Assembly (NCBI GenBank): GCA_015056205.1
Contig: SVGS01000025.1
Span: 1 to 45,828, forward strand
DNA length: 45,828 bases
From: Clostridiales bacterium
Lineage (GTDB): Bacteria; Bacillota; Clostridia; Christensenellales; Aristaeellaceae
Direction: 5' to 3'
Part shown: positions 1 through 6,582 of the stretch, piece after piece
Layout: every line of letters begins with the position of its first letter
Numbering within the stretch: the first letter of the stretch is position 1
The notes under the pieces: generated by a model
Databases searched by the model: none
What the model was told of the DNA's origin: nothing
Seen by the model: the letters and a program-made list of their open reading frames with translations, nothing else
Program-made: the position numbers and the translations under genes

Positions 1-183
1 TTTTTTGAAGAAAAATTTTAAAAAAATTGAGGAAAATCAACGTTTCCGGACATTGATCTCCTCGTCTCCAAAATCGTTCGTCTTTTTCTCCGTCCCTTGT
101 GGTTCGCTTCTTCCTCAACCACAATTTTGTTCGCCCGGATCCAGGATCTCCGTTACGATCCCCCCCGCCGAAGCCTTCGGAGA
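1..183. other. Gene-free left edge
   Basis: No convincing gene is seen here. The open frames lack a family signature and overlap the 3' end of the glycosyltransferase gene on the other strand. The first 30 bases are very A/T rich. Positions 31-47 form a small hairpin (GGAAA, loop ATCAACG, TTTCC) that shares 14 bases with the tRNA terminator at 44827. The stretch probably lies downstream of the minus-strand glycosyltransferase gene. Confidence 0.5.
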
Positions 184-1131
184 TTATCCGAAAAGCGTCT
201 GCCCCAAGCGCGTGACCGGGCTTTGCATCACGCAGCCCAGCGCGCGCACGGCGCGGATCCGCTTCATCTTGGGCATCCGGCGCGTCTCCAGATAAGCCGC
301 GGTGATCCGGTCGGCCTCCGCCGGCAGCATTCCTTCATATAATTTCCGGAAAACCAGGGTATGGGTATAGGTCAGCAGAATGCGTCTTTTCGCCTGCTTT
401 CGCTGCCTCAGCGCCGCGAAGCCCCGGGAAATCAGTCCCTTTCTGCTGGCGCCGATGGCGTTGTCCCCGTGCTGCCGGTAGCGTGTCAGCGGTTCATTCA
501 GAAAGATCACATGCCCGAAGGCGGCCGCCGTCAGGGCGATAAACCAGTCGTGCATAAACAGATCCTTCGCCTGACCGTGCGCGGCAATCAGCCCGGCCAG
601 AGCCCTGTTCATGATCAGGGTGCATCCGGTCACATTGTTCTGCACCAGCAGCGGCGGAAGCGTGACGGCTTTCGGGTCCCACCCCTGATGCCGGAAAAAG
701 CTGTCCGCGACCGGCTCGCCCTGCTCGCTGATCAGCCGGCAGTCCGAATGAACCAGCAGGGGGCAGTCCTTTCCGTATTGCCGCTCGGCTTCCCGCATCG
801 CTGTTTTGAGGCGGGCTGTCTTTTCCGGTTCCCACAGATCGTCCTGATCGCACAGCAGAAAGCAGTCTCCCTCCGCCTGGCGGATCAGGGAAAGAAAATT
901 TCCCGCGGCTCCCAGATGTCTGCCGGATTCGCTGCCCATGGTGAACCGGGAATCCTCCACGCAGAGCTTTTCCAGTATCGGAACGGTCTGATCCGTGGAT
1001 CCGTCGTCCTGCATCAGGACGGAAAAATCGGAATCCGTCTGCTGCCGAATGGATTCGGTCAGCGCCGGAAGATGGCGTTCCCCGTTGTAGGCTGCCAGCA
1101 GGATCACGGATCTCACCAGGAAATCCCCCAT
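184..1131 (-). CDS. Family 2 glycosyltransferase (rhamnosyltransferase-like)
   Basis: Predicted GT-A fold enzyme of 315 residues that transfers a sugar from a nucleotide donor to a growing surface polysaccharide in the cytoplasm. The N-terminus has the family 2 opening (SVILLAAYNGERHL), then QDDGSTD at about residue 41 and the metal/nucleotide-binding CDQDDLW at about residue 95. A HDWF motif follows near residue 190. No membrane segment is obvious. The start overlaps the end of the upstream glycosyltransferase by 19 bases, which suggests translational coupling. A GTG five codons in, preceded by a G-rich stretch, is an alternative start. The exact sugar cannot be read from sequence; rhamnosyl transfer is suggested only by general resemblance. 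Confidence 0.88.
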   Translation of the reverse strand: MGDFLVRSVILLAAYNGERHLPALTESIRQQTDSDFSVLMQDDGSTDQTVPILEKLCVEDSRFTMGSESGRHLGAAGNFLSLIRQAEGDCFLLCDQDDLWEPEKTARLKTAMREAERQYGKDCPLLVHSDCRLISEQGEPVADSFFRHQGWDPKAVTLPPLLVQNNVTGCTLIMNRALAGLIAAHGQAKDLFMHDWFIALTAAAFGHVIFLNEPLTRYRQHGDNAIGASRKGLISRGFAALRQRKQAKRRILLTYTHTLVFRKLYEGMLPAEADRITAAYLETRRMPKMKRIRAVRALGCVMQSPVTRLGQTLFG

Positions 1132-1883
1132 TTCATGAAATACTTGAACACGGAGCGCATTTGGCGGAACCGACCTTTGAACGTTCTCGTATTTTCTCTG
1201 GACCAGCGGTGGGTCACCGTCATGTCCGGATGATAGACGATGCTGCCCAGATGCTGGTGCAGAATGCGCCGGCTCAGATCCGAGTCTTCCTGATACAGGA
1301 AGAAGCGCGGATCGAAGCCTTTCAGCTCCTGAAAAACGCTGGTCCGGATCAGCAGGAAACAGCCGGTGGCAAACTCCACGGGCATGGGGCGGCGGACGTC
1401 CAGGTCGGCCAGGGTATATTCGTTCCGCCAGCGCCGAAAAATGCCGCCCGCTTCCTCAAACAGTCCGCTCAGCAGATAATGCACCGCCACCTGTTTCTTG
1501 GGCAGATACTGTTCGCTCCCGTCCGTATTCAAAACCCGGGGCGTCAGCACCGCGATATTCGGATGAACCTCCATATAGCGGATCATCCGGGTGAGCAGCC
1601 CGGGATCAAAGGTAATATCCGGATTCATAATCAGATGGTATTTGCTTCTCAGGTAGGGCAGAACCGCGTTGTTCGCTCTCCCGAACCCGATGTTTCCGCG
1701 CTGGGGCAGCACGGTGATGCCGGGATACGCCCAGGCCAGCTTCTCGGCCATGATCTCCTCCGGCGAGTTATCGCAAAGATACACCGCCACCTCCTGATCC
1801 GCCCGCTGAAGACTTTCGAGCGCATCAATCACTTCATCCCCGCAGTGGTACAGCACAATGCAGGCTGAAAGCATGGACGGCAT
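1113..1883 (-). CDS. Family 2 glycosyltransferase
   Basis: Second family 2 glycosyltransferase (256 residues from the chosen start). It shows ACIVLYHCGDEV at the N-terminus, a CDNSPEE nucleotide-binding segment, the GNIGFGRANN motif and a MNPDI metal site. A YQEDSDLSRR segment near residue 197 resembles the ED catalytic region of rhamnosyltransferases of the WcaA/RfbF kind. The ATG at 1883 is chosen because GGAGAGGAGG (1891-1900) lies seven bases upstream; the GTG at 1889 almost touches that site and is unlikely. The gene is first in a two-gene operon with the downstream glycosyltransferase and has a good promoter. Role: assembly of a cell-surface polysaccharide; donor and acceptor unknown. 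Confidence 0.87.
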   Translation of the reverse strand: MPSMLSACIVLYHCGDEVIDALESLQRADQEVAVYLCDNSPEEIMAEKLAWAYPGITVLPQRGNIGFGRANNAVLPYLRSKYHLIMNPDITFDPGLLTRMIRYMEVHPNIAVLTPRVLNTDGSEQYLPKKQVAVHYLLSGLFEEAGGIFRRWRNEYTLADLDVRRPMPVEFATGCFLLIRTSVFQELKGFDPRFFLYQEDSDLSRRILHQHLGSIVYHPDMTVTHRWSRENTRTFKGRFRQMRSVFKYFMKWGISW

Positions 1884-1918
1884 CCTCACCCCTCCTCTCC
1901 GGATCCTGTTTCCTTTCT

Positions 1919-1947
1919 ATTGTAGCGTTTGAATACCCCTTTGTCCA
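1919..1947 (-). promoter_or_regulatory. Sigma-A promoter of the glycosyltransferase pair
   Basis: On the minus strand TGGACA (1942-1947) and TACAAT (1919-1924) are 17 bases apart, each matching five of six consensus positions. It lies just upstream of the glycosyltransferase start at 1883. Confidence 0.75.
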
Positions 1948-1955
1948 TAAAACAG

Positions 1956-1984
1956 TGGAAATTTCATTCAATGGATGCTATACT
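1956..1984 (+). promoter_or_regulatory. Promoter of the NYN-domain gene
   Basis: An extended -10 element, TGCTATACT (1976-1984), is preceded after 17 bases by a weak -35 (TGGAAA, 1956-1961). The start of transcription should fall near 1991, about 58 bases before the start codon. This promoter nearly abuts the divergent one at 1919-1947. Confidence 0.65.
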
Positions 1985-1993
1985 AATAGAACT

Positions 1994-2011
1994 GTTCACG
2001 GCTCCGTGAAC
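1994..2011 (+). repeat. Palindrome at the predicted transcription start
   Basis: GTTCACGG and CCGTGAAC are exact inverted copies with two bases between them. The element begins about three bases after the predicted start of transcription, so it may be an operator or a 5'-end stem-loop that protects the mRNA. Confidence 0.6.
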
Positions 2012-2048
2012 GGAAACAGAATAACAAGGGATTGTCAGGAAGAAGGTT

Positions 2049-3047
2049 TTGTCTCTGAGTAAGTTTGCTGTATTTGTGGATCTGGAGAACTGCGGCGCCA
2101 AGGCCGCCATGCTGAATAGCATTCTGGAGAAAGTGAAAATCCGGGGAGATATTCTGCTGGGAAAAGTATATGGATATACGGATAAGTATGACGACCTGAA
2201 GGAAGTGCTGCTGAGCAACACCTTTACGGTGGTTCCCAGCATCCGCTACGGGATCAGCCAGAAGAACAACGCGGATATCCAGCTGGTAATCGACGCGCTG
2301 GAGGTCGCCTATAACAACGATCTGATTGACAGCTTCTGCATCGTCAGCGGCGACAGCGATTATGTTCCGCTGGTCGGCCGGCTGAAGAGCATGGGCAAGT
2401 TTGTCCTGGGAATCAGCCGGAGCGAGGCGGCCAGCAATATTTTTATCAATGCGTGCAACGAGTTTCAGTTCCTTGAATCCGTGGGCAAGCGGAATGTGGA
2501 GAAGCCGAAGCGTCCCCGCTCCACGGTGAACAGCGAGGAGATGGCGGATGAAAGCGAGCTGAACAAGCTGCTGACCACCGTGCTGGAAGAGCAGACCGAC
2601 CGGGATGAAATCTACGCCAGCGAGCTGAAGGGCACCCTGCTTCGTCTGCGTCCGGACTTCAATGAAAAAGCCTACGGCTGTCCGACCTTCTATAAGCTCC
2701 TGCTGAAGCTGAGCAACCGGTTCGGCGATCTGCGGGTCCATAATGACAATTTTGACGTCATGGTGGGGCTGACCAATACGCCCGACAGCGGAGAATCCAT
2801 CCCGCAGCTGACCCGGGACAACTGGAAGGAAGCCTTCGCCGCGCAGATCAAAGCCTATAAGGATGGCGGTTTCGACCGGGTCAATCCTTCCATCCTGAAG
2901 GCGGATATCATCACGGCCTATCCGGATTTCAATGAGAGAACCATCGGGTTCAAGCGCTTTTCCGATGTGATGAAACAGCTGGAGAAGGACGGGCTGGTCG
3001 TCGTCGAGATGGATGAACAGAAAACCATGCTGATCAAGCTGCTGTAA
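2049..3047 (+). CDS. NYN-domain protein with two OST-HTH/LOTUS domains
   Basis: Protein of 332 residues predicted to act on or bind RNA. Residues 5-142 form a NYN (PIN-like) nuclease domain with the acidic residues expected for metal binding: D11 in FVDLEN, D76 in NNADIQ, and D102 and D104 in SGDSDY. A basic linker (about 147-160) leads to two OST-HTH/LOTUS domains at about 168-238 and 257-331, each ending in a short hydrophobic strand. This LabA/MARF1-like arrangement is known in bacteria, but its targets are mostly unknown. The start is TTG, chosen because AGGA (2037-2040) lies eight bases upstream and because the domain begins immediately. A small membrane protein gene follows 56 bases downstream, probably in the same transcript. 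Confidence 0.9.
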   Translation: MSLSKFAVFVDLENCGAKAAMLNSILEKVKIRGDILLGKVYGYTDKYDDLKEVLLSNTFTVVPSIRYGISQKNNADIQLVIDALEVAYNNDLIDSFCIVSGDSDYVPLVGRLKSMGKFVLGISRSEAASNIFINACNEFQFLESVGKRNVEKPKRPRSTVNSEEMADESELNKLLTTVLEEQTDRDEIYASELKGTLLRLRPDFNEKAYGCPTFYKLLLKLSNRFGDLRVHNDNFDVMVGLTNTPDSGESIPQLTRDNWKEAFAAQIKAYKDGGFDRVNPSILKADIITAYPDFNERTIGFKRFSDVMKQLEKDGLVVVEMDEQKTMLIKLL

Positions 3048-3103
3048 AAGCGGACCATCCGGACGGTCTCCGATGACGTTTTCGGAAAGGAGGGCTGTGT
3101 GCC

Positions 3104-3634
3104 GTGCGCTTTTTACGTAGAACCATCTGGTATTTTGCTTCCCGGCTGCTGCTTCTCTGTGTCCTCGTGGGGCTGGCGATTTCCGTTTTCTATTACGCCA
3201 TGAATCTGACCAATATCCAGGTGGTCCTGAAGGACGGCCTGGCGGCCCGGGCCAAGGTGATTATGGGAATCACCGACAACCGGGACGAGCTTCGGAAGTT
3301 TTTTCAGAACGCGGCCCTTTCAAACGATTCGGATCTGAAAGCCGTATCGCTGGGGAATTCCCCTTATGTGGATTATAATGTCCGCGGGCTGGATCACCGG
3401 CTGGATCTGGGCTTTTTCTGGACCTGGCCCTGGGATTCCTCCGTCTGGATCAACGTTTCGGAAAGCATTCCCCGGATTGACGGCCGGGTGAAAGGCCTGA
3501 AAGCGGATGAAGTGATTGCCCGGGACGGTCCGGGCGCGGTCTATCCGCCGGCATGGCCGGATATGCGGTATCGGATTCTGCTGTCCCGGGAGGCCGGCCA
3601 GTGGAAAATCCGAAGTATGAACGTGATAAAATAA
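3104..3634 (+). CDS. Single-pass membrane protein of unknown function
   Basis: Protein of 176 residues that I do not recognise. After a basic N-terminus (RFLRRT) there is one strongly hydrophobic segment at about residues 9-32, then an external domain of about 140 residues. That domain holds a tryptophan-rich patch (FFWTWPWDSSVW) near residue 107 and ends in an RYRILLSREAGQWKIRSM strand pair that resembles the tail of SnoaL/NTF2-like folds. That resemblance is only an impression. The start is GTG at 3104, with AAAGGAGG about ten bases upstream. It lies 56 bases after the NYN gene and probably shares its promoter. A GC-rich hairpin without a U-run at about 3660-3686 follows. Confidence 0.75.
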   Translation: MRFLRRTIWYFASRLLLLCVLVGLAISVFYYAMNLTNIQVVLKDGLAARAKVIMGITDNRDELRKFFQNAALSNDSDLKAVSLGNSPYVDYNVRGLDHRLDLGFFWTWPWDSSVWINVSESIPRIDGRVKGLKADEVIARDGPGAVYPPAWPDMRYRILLSREAGQWKIRSMNVIK

Positions 3635-3706
3635 GCTCCCCGGCGGTCTGCGGGTCGGGCATCGGAAACTTTTGCGTTTCCGGATGAAATTCCGCTGAAA
3701 AAATCC

Positions 3707-3735
3707 TTGCATTTTCGTTCATCTCGTGATAGTAT
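3707..3735 (+). promoter_or_regulatory. Promoter of rpmB
   Basis: TTGCAT (3707-3712) and TAGTAT (3730-3735) are 17 bases apart, followed by a leader of about 35 bases and a GAGGGGGG ribosome binding site before the rpmB ATG. Confidence 0.65.
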
Positions 3736-3778
3736 AGTCAGGCTTGATGTGTAACGCTCCAAGAGGGGGGATATTTCC

Positions 3779-3991
3779 ATGGGTAAGTTTTGTGAGATCT
3801 GCGAGAAGGGCACGCTGAACGGGAATAACGTCAGCCATTCCAACCGCAAGAGCCACCGGATCTGGGCGCCCAATGTGCAGAGCGTCCGTGTGATGGTCAA
3901 TGGCGCGGCGAAGCGGATGAACGTGTGCACCCGCTGCCTGCGCAGCGGCAATGTGCAGCGTGCGCTGCCCAAGCTTCATGAAGAAGCGTAA
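3779..3991 (+). CDS. rpmB: 50S ribosomal protein L28
   Basis: Large-subunit ribosomal protein of 70 residues. It is the zinc-binding (C+) form: CEIC at residues 5-8 and a second CTRC pair near residues 50-53 can hold one metal ion. The conserved VSHSNRKSHRIWAPNVQ segment and the KRMNVCTRCLRSG segment are typical. It is a single-gene unit with its own promoter and a strong terminator. The ATG has GAGGGGGG eight bases upstream. Confidence 0.97.
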   Translation: MGKFCEICEKGTLNGNNVSHSNRKSHRIWAPNVQSVRVMVNGAAKRMNVCTRCLRSGNVQRALPKLHEEA

Positions 3992-4012
3992 CTCCGGGCG
4001 TACATATGATTT

Positions 4013-4046
4013 CCCGCCTGTTTGTGCGACAGGCGGGTTTTCTTTA
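4013..4046 (+). terminator. Intrinsic terminator of rpmB
   Basis: CCCGCCTGT (4013-4021) pairs with ACAGGCGGG (4029-4037) around a seven-base loop and is followed by TTTTCTTTA. The stop codon of the convergent pyruvyl transferase gene lies in the U-run. Confidence 0.9.
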
Positions 4047-5111
4047 TTCTTTTTCAGTTTCAGAGAGACAGGACCGCAGCCACCGCAGGCCCTCTTCCCG
4101 CTGGACCGGCAGCGGCCGTGCGTCCAGCCGGCGCAGAAAATGATCGATCCGGCTGTTCTTGCTTTCCGGATCCTCCTCCCGGTATCGCCTCAGAACCCGG
4201 GTCTCCGTGCCGAAGATCGTGGCGAACGCGAGTCCGTGAAAGCTGTCTGTGCACAGGAGGGCGGCGTTCTGAACCGCGCCGAGAAAGGCCTCGGGGCCGG
4301 CTCCGTCCATCAGGGAATAATGCCGCTGATCGGCCTCCGCGTAGCTTTCCGCCGTGACCGGCAGAACGATCACCCGGCAGCCGGTCTCTTTCCGCAGCGC
4401 CTCCGCCTTTTCCCAGTACTGCCGGTTTTCTCCGATAAAATAGCAGAGCAGATACGGCTCCCCCGCCGGAGGCGGGCCGGCAAGGCCGCTCCATTCCTCC
4501 GCGGTCAGCAGGCACACGGGATCCGGCATCACGTCCGCCTGCCGGCCCGTCATTTCCTTCAGCAAGTCCGCCCCTTCTTCCTCCCGGACGGAAATGTTCT
4601 GAAAATCCGCCGTCCACCGGCGGATCTGCCGGACCTTTTCCTCCGCCGGCCTCCGCCGGATCCCGAGGCTCGCCGCGTAGGCCGCCTTCACGGTTCCCTT
4701 CGGCGCGAAAGTGAGAAAATAGGCGGGATTCAGCCATACCGGGTTCCAGATCTGATCGCTTCCGCAGATCAGGATCTCCCGGTCCCGGCTCTGAGCGCGC
4801 AGTTCTTTCTGATTCCGGCAGCGTTCCGTCAGCCGCAGATGATCCCGGTAGAATGCGGAAAAAAGCTCTCGCTTCCGGCGGGCGCCGGCCTGATCCGTCA
4901 GGACCTGTTTTTTGCGCAGCCCTTCCAGAATCAGCTTTGGATGATTCCGGGTCCGGATCAGATTCAGAACCTTTTCCCGCCGGTCCGGGTCGTAGTCCAG
5001 ATGAACGCAGTCATGTCCCATTTTCCGGATCACCCGCTGCAGCGCGTAGGCCTGCAGCGAGGAGCCGTAATTATGGTTGTGCAGAAAAGTGATGACTCCC
5101 ACCCGGGCCAT
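4044..5111 (-). CDS. Polysaccharide pyruvyl transferase family protein
   Basis: Predicted enzyme of 355 residues that attaches a pyruvyl group from phosphoenolpyruvate to a sugar of a surface polysaccharide. The N-terminal GVITFLHNHNYGSSLQAYALQ segment and the ICGSDQIWNP motif near residue 113 are typical of the polysaccharide pyruvyl transferase family, as is the C-terminal LLCTDSFHGLAFA segment. It resembles capsule/exopolysaccharide versions more than CsaB, which has a different N-terminus. The ATG at 5111 is chosen because GAGGAGAG lies about eight bases upstream; the longer frame reaching 5180 runs back into the epimerase gene. It is last in a run after the UDP-GlcNAc 2-epimerase gene, five bases away. 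The sugar acceptor is unknown. Confidence 0.88.
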   Translation of the reverse strand: MARVGVITFLHNHNYGSSLQAYALQRVIRKMGHDCVHLDYDPDRREKVLNLIRTRNHPKLILEGLRKKQVLTDQAGARRKRELFSAFYRDHLRLTERCRNQKELRAQSRDREILICGSDQIWNPVWLNPAYFLTFAPKGTVKAAYAASLGIRRRPAEEKVRQIRRWTADFQNISVREEEGADLLKEMTGRQADVMPDPVCLLTAEEWSGLAGPPPAGEPYLLCYFIGENRQYWEKAEALRKETGCRVIVLPVTAESYAEADQRHYSLMDGAGPEAFLGAVQNAALLCTDSFHGLAFATIFGTETRVLRRYREEDPESKNSRIDHFLRRLDARPLPVQREEGLRWLRSCLSETEKE

Positions 5112-5116
5112 GGTTT

Positions 5117-6238
5117 TCACTCTCCTCTGAATTCCGACCGCATGCGTCCCGTTTCCAGAATATCGGCAATCCGTTCGCATGCGTGTCCGTCTCCGTAGGG
5201 ATTCACGGCATGGGCCATCCGGTCATAAGCGGCCCGGTCGTCCAGCAGCCGGGTAAACTCCCGGTAAATGGTTTCCTCTTCGGTTCCCACCAGCTTCAGC
5301 GTTCCGGCACGGATCCCCTCGGGTCTTTCCGTCGTGTTGCGCATCACGAGCACAGGCTTTCCGAGGCTGGGCGCCTCCTCCTGAATGCCGCCGCTGTCCG
5401 TCAGAATCAGCTCGCTGCGGGCCATGATATTGTGGCAGTCCAGCACGTCGATGGGCTCAATCAGCCGGATCCGGCCGCAACCGGCCAGTTCCTGATCCGC
5501 CGCTTCCCGCACAACGGGATTCAGGTGGATGGGATAAAGCACCTTCACGTCCTCATGCTCCTTCGTGACCCGCCGGATCGCCCGGAACATGGCGTGCATC
5601 GGCGCTCCCAGATTCTCCCGGCGGTGCGCCGTCAGCAGGATCAGCCGGCTTCCTTCCGCCCATTCCAGGTCGGGATGATGCCAGTCCTGCCGCACGGTGG
5701 TCTTCAGCGCGTCGATCACCGTGTTGCCGGTCACATAGATATCCTCCGGCTTCTTCCCTTCCCGGATCAGATTATCCCGGCTCATTCCGGTGGGCGCGAA
5801 ATGATACCGGCTGATGATGGAAACCGCTTCCCGGTTGAATTCCTCGGGATAGGGGGAGTAGATATCGTAGGTTCTCAGCCCGGCTTCCACGTGGCCGACG
5901 GGAATCTGCAGGTAGTAGCAGGCCAGCGCCGTGGAAAAAGTCGTGCTCGTATCCCCGTGCACCAGCACCACATCCGGCTTTTCCCGGTCCAGCACCGTCC
6001 GGATGCCCGTCAGAACCTCTGTCGTGATGTCAAACAGCGTTTGCCGTTCCTTCATGATATCCAGGTTGTATTGGGGCTGAATCTGAAAAGCGTCCAGCAC
6101 CTGGCGCAGCATATCCCGGTGCTGCCCGGTCACGCAGACCACGGTCTCGATCGACGGTCTCTTTCCCAGCTCCGCCGCCAGCGGGCACATTTTGATCGCT
6201 TCCGGCCGCGTGCCGAAAACCAGCATAACCTTTTTCAT
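5117..6238 (-). CDS. wecB: UDP-N-acetylglucosamine 2-epimerase (non-hydrolysing)
   Basis: Cytoplasmic enzyme of 373 residues that interconverts UDP-GlcNAc and UDP-ManNAc, supplying ManNAc units for wall teichoic acid or other surface polymers. Family signs are VFGTRPEAIKM at the N-terminus, VHGDTSTTFS near residue 95, VEAGLRT, the TAHRRENLG segment near residue 205 and the UDP-binding SGGIQEEAPSLGKPVLVMR near residue 285. Its length is normal for the family. Its ATG overlaps the stop of the preceding small acidic protein gene (ATGA), so the two are coupled. The adjacent pyruvyl transferase suggests a pyruvylated, ManNAc-containing surface polymer. That link is inference. The name mnaA is used for the same enzyme in Bacillus. 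Confidence 0.95.
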   Translation of the reverse strand: MKKVMLVFGTRPEAIKMCPLAAELGKRPSIETVVCVTGQHRDMLRQVLDAFQIQPQYNLDIMKERQTLFDITTEVLTGIRTVLDREKPDVVLVHGDTSTTFSTALACYYLQIPVGHVEAGLRTYDIYSPYPEEFNREAVSIISRYHFAPTGMSRDNLIREGKKPEDIYVTGNTVIDALKTTVRQDWHHPDLEWAEGSRLILLTAHRRENLGAPMHAMFRAIRRVTKEHEDVKVLYPIHLNPVVREAADQELAGCGRIRLIEPIDVLDCHNIMARSELILTDSGGIQEEAPSLGKPVLVMRNTTERPEGIRAGTLKLVGTEEETIYREFTRLLDDRAAYDRMAHAVNPYGDGHACERIADILETGRMRSEFRGE

Positions 6239-6576
6239 TCCCAGTCCACCAGTCCTTTGGATTCAAGATAAGCTTGCTGATAATCCATGTAATCATCCAC
6301 CAGGGAGGCGAGCTTCACCGCCCGGACCGGATCCAGATGGTTGTTGTTCGCCAGCGTTTCCACCATGTATTCAAAGGCTTCGTCGTCCTCGTAATACTCG
6401 GTGCCGGCATTGCCCTCTTCGTCCAGCACGTGATGGCTGTGCATATAATCCATGTCCGCGTCGATGGTCTGGTTGATCAGCTCCGGGATCATCTCCGCCA
6501 GCTCCGGATGATCCTTGGCATGAATCCGCTGCAGAATGAATTCCAGTGCTTCAGCCTTGTCATATCCTCTCATCAT
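6235..6576 (-). CDS. Small acidic protein of unknown function
   Basis: Protein of 113 residues that I cannot assign. It is rich in Asp and Glu, looks fully helical and soluble, and has no signal peptide or metal-binding cysteines. It carries the segments ALEFILQRIHAKDHPEL near the N-terminus and AVKLASLVDDYMDYQQAYLES near the C-terminus. The start has two consecutive ATG codons with AAGGAAGG about nine bases upstream. It begins six bases after topB ends and overlaps the epimerase start by four bases. Its place suggests only co-transcription, not a function. Confidence 0.8.
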   Translation of the reverse strand: MMRGYDKAEALEFILQRIHAKDHPELAEMIPELINQTIDADMDYMHSHHVLDEEGNAGTEYYEDDEAFEYMVETLANNNHLDPVRAVKLASLVDDYMDYQQAYLESKGLVDWE

Positions 6577-6582
6577 GGTTGC

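Noticed and set aside
4044..5111. Assignment of the pyruvyl transferase as CsaB for S-layer anchoring
   Set aside because: The N-terminus differs from CsaB, and no SLH-domain or S-layer gene is in the window.
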